From Tritrichomonas musculus (Eukaryota > Parabasalia > Tritrichomonadida > Tritrichomonadidae), in the NCBI GenBank assembly GCA_039105265.1, contig JAPFFF010000005.1:3333501-3397500 (forward strand): a stretch of 64,000 nt of DNA. The letters run 5' to 3'. The notes below the pieces were generated by a model. That model did no database searches and was not told the origin of the DNA. It worked only from the letters and a program-made list of their open reading frames with translations. Shown here in pieces: positions 62,736 to 64,000 of the stretch. Within the stretch, counting starts at the first letter, position 1, and each line of letters starts with the position of its first letter. The position numbers and the translations under genes are program-made.

Positions 62736-63344
62736 ATGTATGACCCAAATAAAGTACTTTCAATAAACAACAATCCTAATGTTAAATATTATACAAATAT
62801 TCCTAGACCTTCACGTCCATTACCATTTTATGATTTAGAGACAATGAAGTCGATGATTCCGTATCTAAGACTAAATGGACTAAATAATGACTCAGGAGAT
62901 ACACAAATTCAACTTTCTCGTTTAAGATATTCTTATGACTATTTTGAAAGAACAGAACCTTTCAATCTTCCGATCCTAATTCCAAGATTAGAATGGCATG
63001 AATATGACCCTTTTGATTTTCAACTTCCTATATATATTCCAGATTGGACGGGACAGCATGAACGATATATATTTTTACAATATTTTATATATACAGAAAC
63101 CGAAGAAGAATTCTCATTTGAGTCCATTAATTATAAAATCGACACAGCATCTGACCCAAACTTTGGTGAATTGGGATTTCGTTGGATTTATCTTACACCA
63201 GATACGGATTTATTATTTTATAATGTATTGCGATATAAGATATTTTATTTCTGCTGGTTTCAAGAAAATCCTCGAAATGATCAGCAATTTATCACTTTTA
63301 CTTGTAGACGTGATGGAAATGATCACAATTTACAAAGTACCTGA
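62736..63344 (+). CDS. Gene of the virus-like island, 3
   Basis: 202 residues, starting MYDPNKVLSINNN. Rich in aromatic residues (F, Y, W) and proline in its middle, which suggests a beta-rich structural protein. Related at its start to the gene at 61896. Function unknown. Confidence 0.45.
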   Translation: MYDPNKVLSINNNPNVKYYTNIPRPSRPLPFYDLETMKSMIPYLRLNGLNNDSGDTQIQLSRLRYSYDYFERTEPFNLPILIPRLEWHEYDPFDFQLPIYIPDWTGQHERYIFLQYFIYTETEEEFSFESINYKIDTASDPNFGELGFRWIYLTPDTDLLFYNVLRYKIFYFCWFQENPRNDQQFITFTCRRDGNDHNLQST

Positions 63345-64000
63345 ACCACTCAAAGAGAACCTGTACTAGTTCCAATTTCGTATGGCCCAGGAACGAATCA
63401 ACTTCCTGCCAAAATGTCAAATTCAATAATAAAATTTTCTACAACATTTTATAAAATATAAAAAATAACAAAAATTTATAAAAATATTTTTTATTAATAA
63501 GTTATTTTATTAACAAGGCAATTCGTGCCAATTTCTTGATTGTTTCTTCGTAATCTTTGCCCAGATTTGTTCTTGCCAAAGAATCTGGTAATTCCTGAAC
63601 AATCGCCAGAACCTCTTCATTGTCAATTTTCTCATTCAAAATTTTGAAAGTATTTGAAAAAGTTCATTTTTTTTATTTTTAGCATAAGATTCTCATTTTT
63701 CATGATAAGAAGTGATTTGATTATTTTTTTAATCAACCAAAATAACATAATGATACGTAATTCGATAAATCAATTCTAAAAAATACTCGTTTTTGATAAT
63801 TCATATCTAATGATAATATCAAGCATGAAATTATCATGAAATTTTAATAAAAAAATGCTATATTTAAAATAAAATTTTAATTTAATAAGTAACTTTAATC
63901 TGTTTTTTGCGTATTTTGGATTCGGTTTCTGAAATCAATTTCGTTATATTTTTTTGAGGTATAAAATGGAATATATAATAAAACCGTTATTATATAATTA
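63345..64000. other. Right flank of the virus-like island
   Basis: Composition returns to host-like AT richness after about 63420. One short minus-strand frame is listed separately; otherwise nothing is seen up to the window edge. Confidence 0.45.
63502..63660 (-). pseudogene. Short coding-like remnant, unidentified
   Basis: About 52 codons ending NLGKDYEETIKKLARIALLIK before a stop at 63502, with coding-like composition (EEVLAIVQELPDSLARTN) but no ATG. It could be the tail of a broken gene. Family not recognised. Confidence 0.3.

Larger units (their letters stand above)
60951..63344 (+). mobile_element. Virus-like gene island (CRESS-like capsid; fossil)
   Basis: About 2.4 kb of tightly packed open frames, all on the plus strand, with codon use and base composition different from the flanking DNA. 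Parts: an open stretch 60961-61320 (basic and proline-rich at its start, no clear start codon), a capsid-like gene 61362-61847, and three further genes 61896-62177, 62174-62680 and 62736-63344. No replication (Rep) gene, integrase or terminal repeat is visible, so it is an incomplete copy. The main parts look whole, with few or no breaks, so integration may be young. The family is tentative: a relative of circular ssDNA (CRESS) viruses of parasitic protists. Confidence 0.5.

Noticed and set aside
1-64000. tRNA, rRNA genes or CRISPR arrays
   Set aside because: No cloverleaf with A/B boxes, rRNA core sequence or spaced direct repeats was found by reading both strands.

Overview
The window looks like nuclear DNA of a trichomonad (Parabasalia), most likely a Tritrichomonas species close to T. 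foetus. The DNA is very AT-rich. Genes are short, densely packed on both strands and mostly uninterrupted. Several starts have a trichomonad-type initiator (TCA followed by Y/W) 10-25 bases upstream of the ATG, and many stops run straight into TAAA. The protein families also fit: trichomonad ankyrin proteins with a long helical N-terminal region, and many Mutator-like, TA- and TTAA-flanked transposon relics. The species is inferred; no rRNA or other marker gene is present.

Layout. 1-19,200 is a conserved host block: a talin/FERM-like protein (cut by the window edge), S-adenosylmethionine synthetase, two related RasGAP-fold proteins, a thioredoxin-fold ER protein, a small RRM-like protein, a TBC1D31-like protein, centrin, the spliceosomal Dim1 protein, proteasome subunit beta-3, an orphan single-pass membrane protein, a small lipid-anchored protein and a CTL/SLC44 choline-transporter-like protein. 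19,400-27,200 has an ankyrin gene broken by T-rich inserts, a MITE, a Cyc8/Ssn6-like TPR gene and an outer-dynein-arm docking (ODA1/CCDC114-type) coiled coil. 27,200-44,400 is a repeat-rich accessory region: a near-complete MULE with 65-bp terminal inverted repeats (TIRs), a decayed P-like transposase carrying a nested hAT-type MITE and a second MITE, tandem repeats, an A/C-rich repeat field, a MULE whose core is replaced by a GC-richer foreign segment, two MITE families flanked by TTAA, and a TA-flanked element with perfect 55-bp TIRs.

44,400-58,800 is host DNA again: a second ankyrin gene with the same kind of T-rich inserts, a BLOC-1 subunit 2-like protein, a second Cyc8-like TPR gene, a beta-adaptin, a GH38 alpha-mannosidase, eIF5A and an AT-hook protein. 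58,800-64,000 is mostly empty except for a compact one-strand island (60,951-63,344) of virus-like genes, including a small basic protein that resembles a CRESS-DNA-virus capsid.

Functional links. Centrin, the docking-complex coiled coil and the TBC1D31-like protein are flagellar or basal-body functions. Beta-adaptin, the BLOC-1 subunit, the TBC protein and the RasGAP-fold proteins belong to membrane traffic and small-GTPase control. SAM synthetase, eIF5A, proteasome beta-3 and Dim1 are housekeeping. The most unusual signals are the T-rich inserts that fall at the same structural point of ankyrin repeats in two separate genes, the virus-like island, and the densely nested transposon region.
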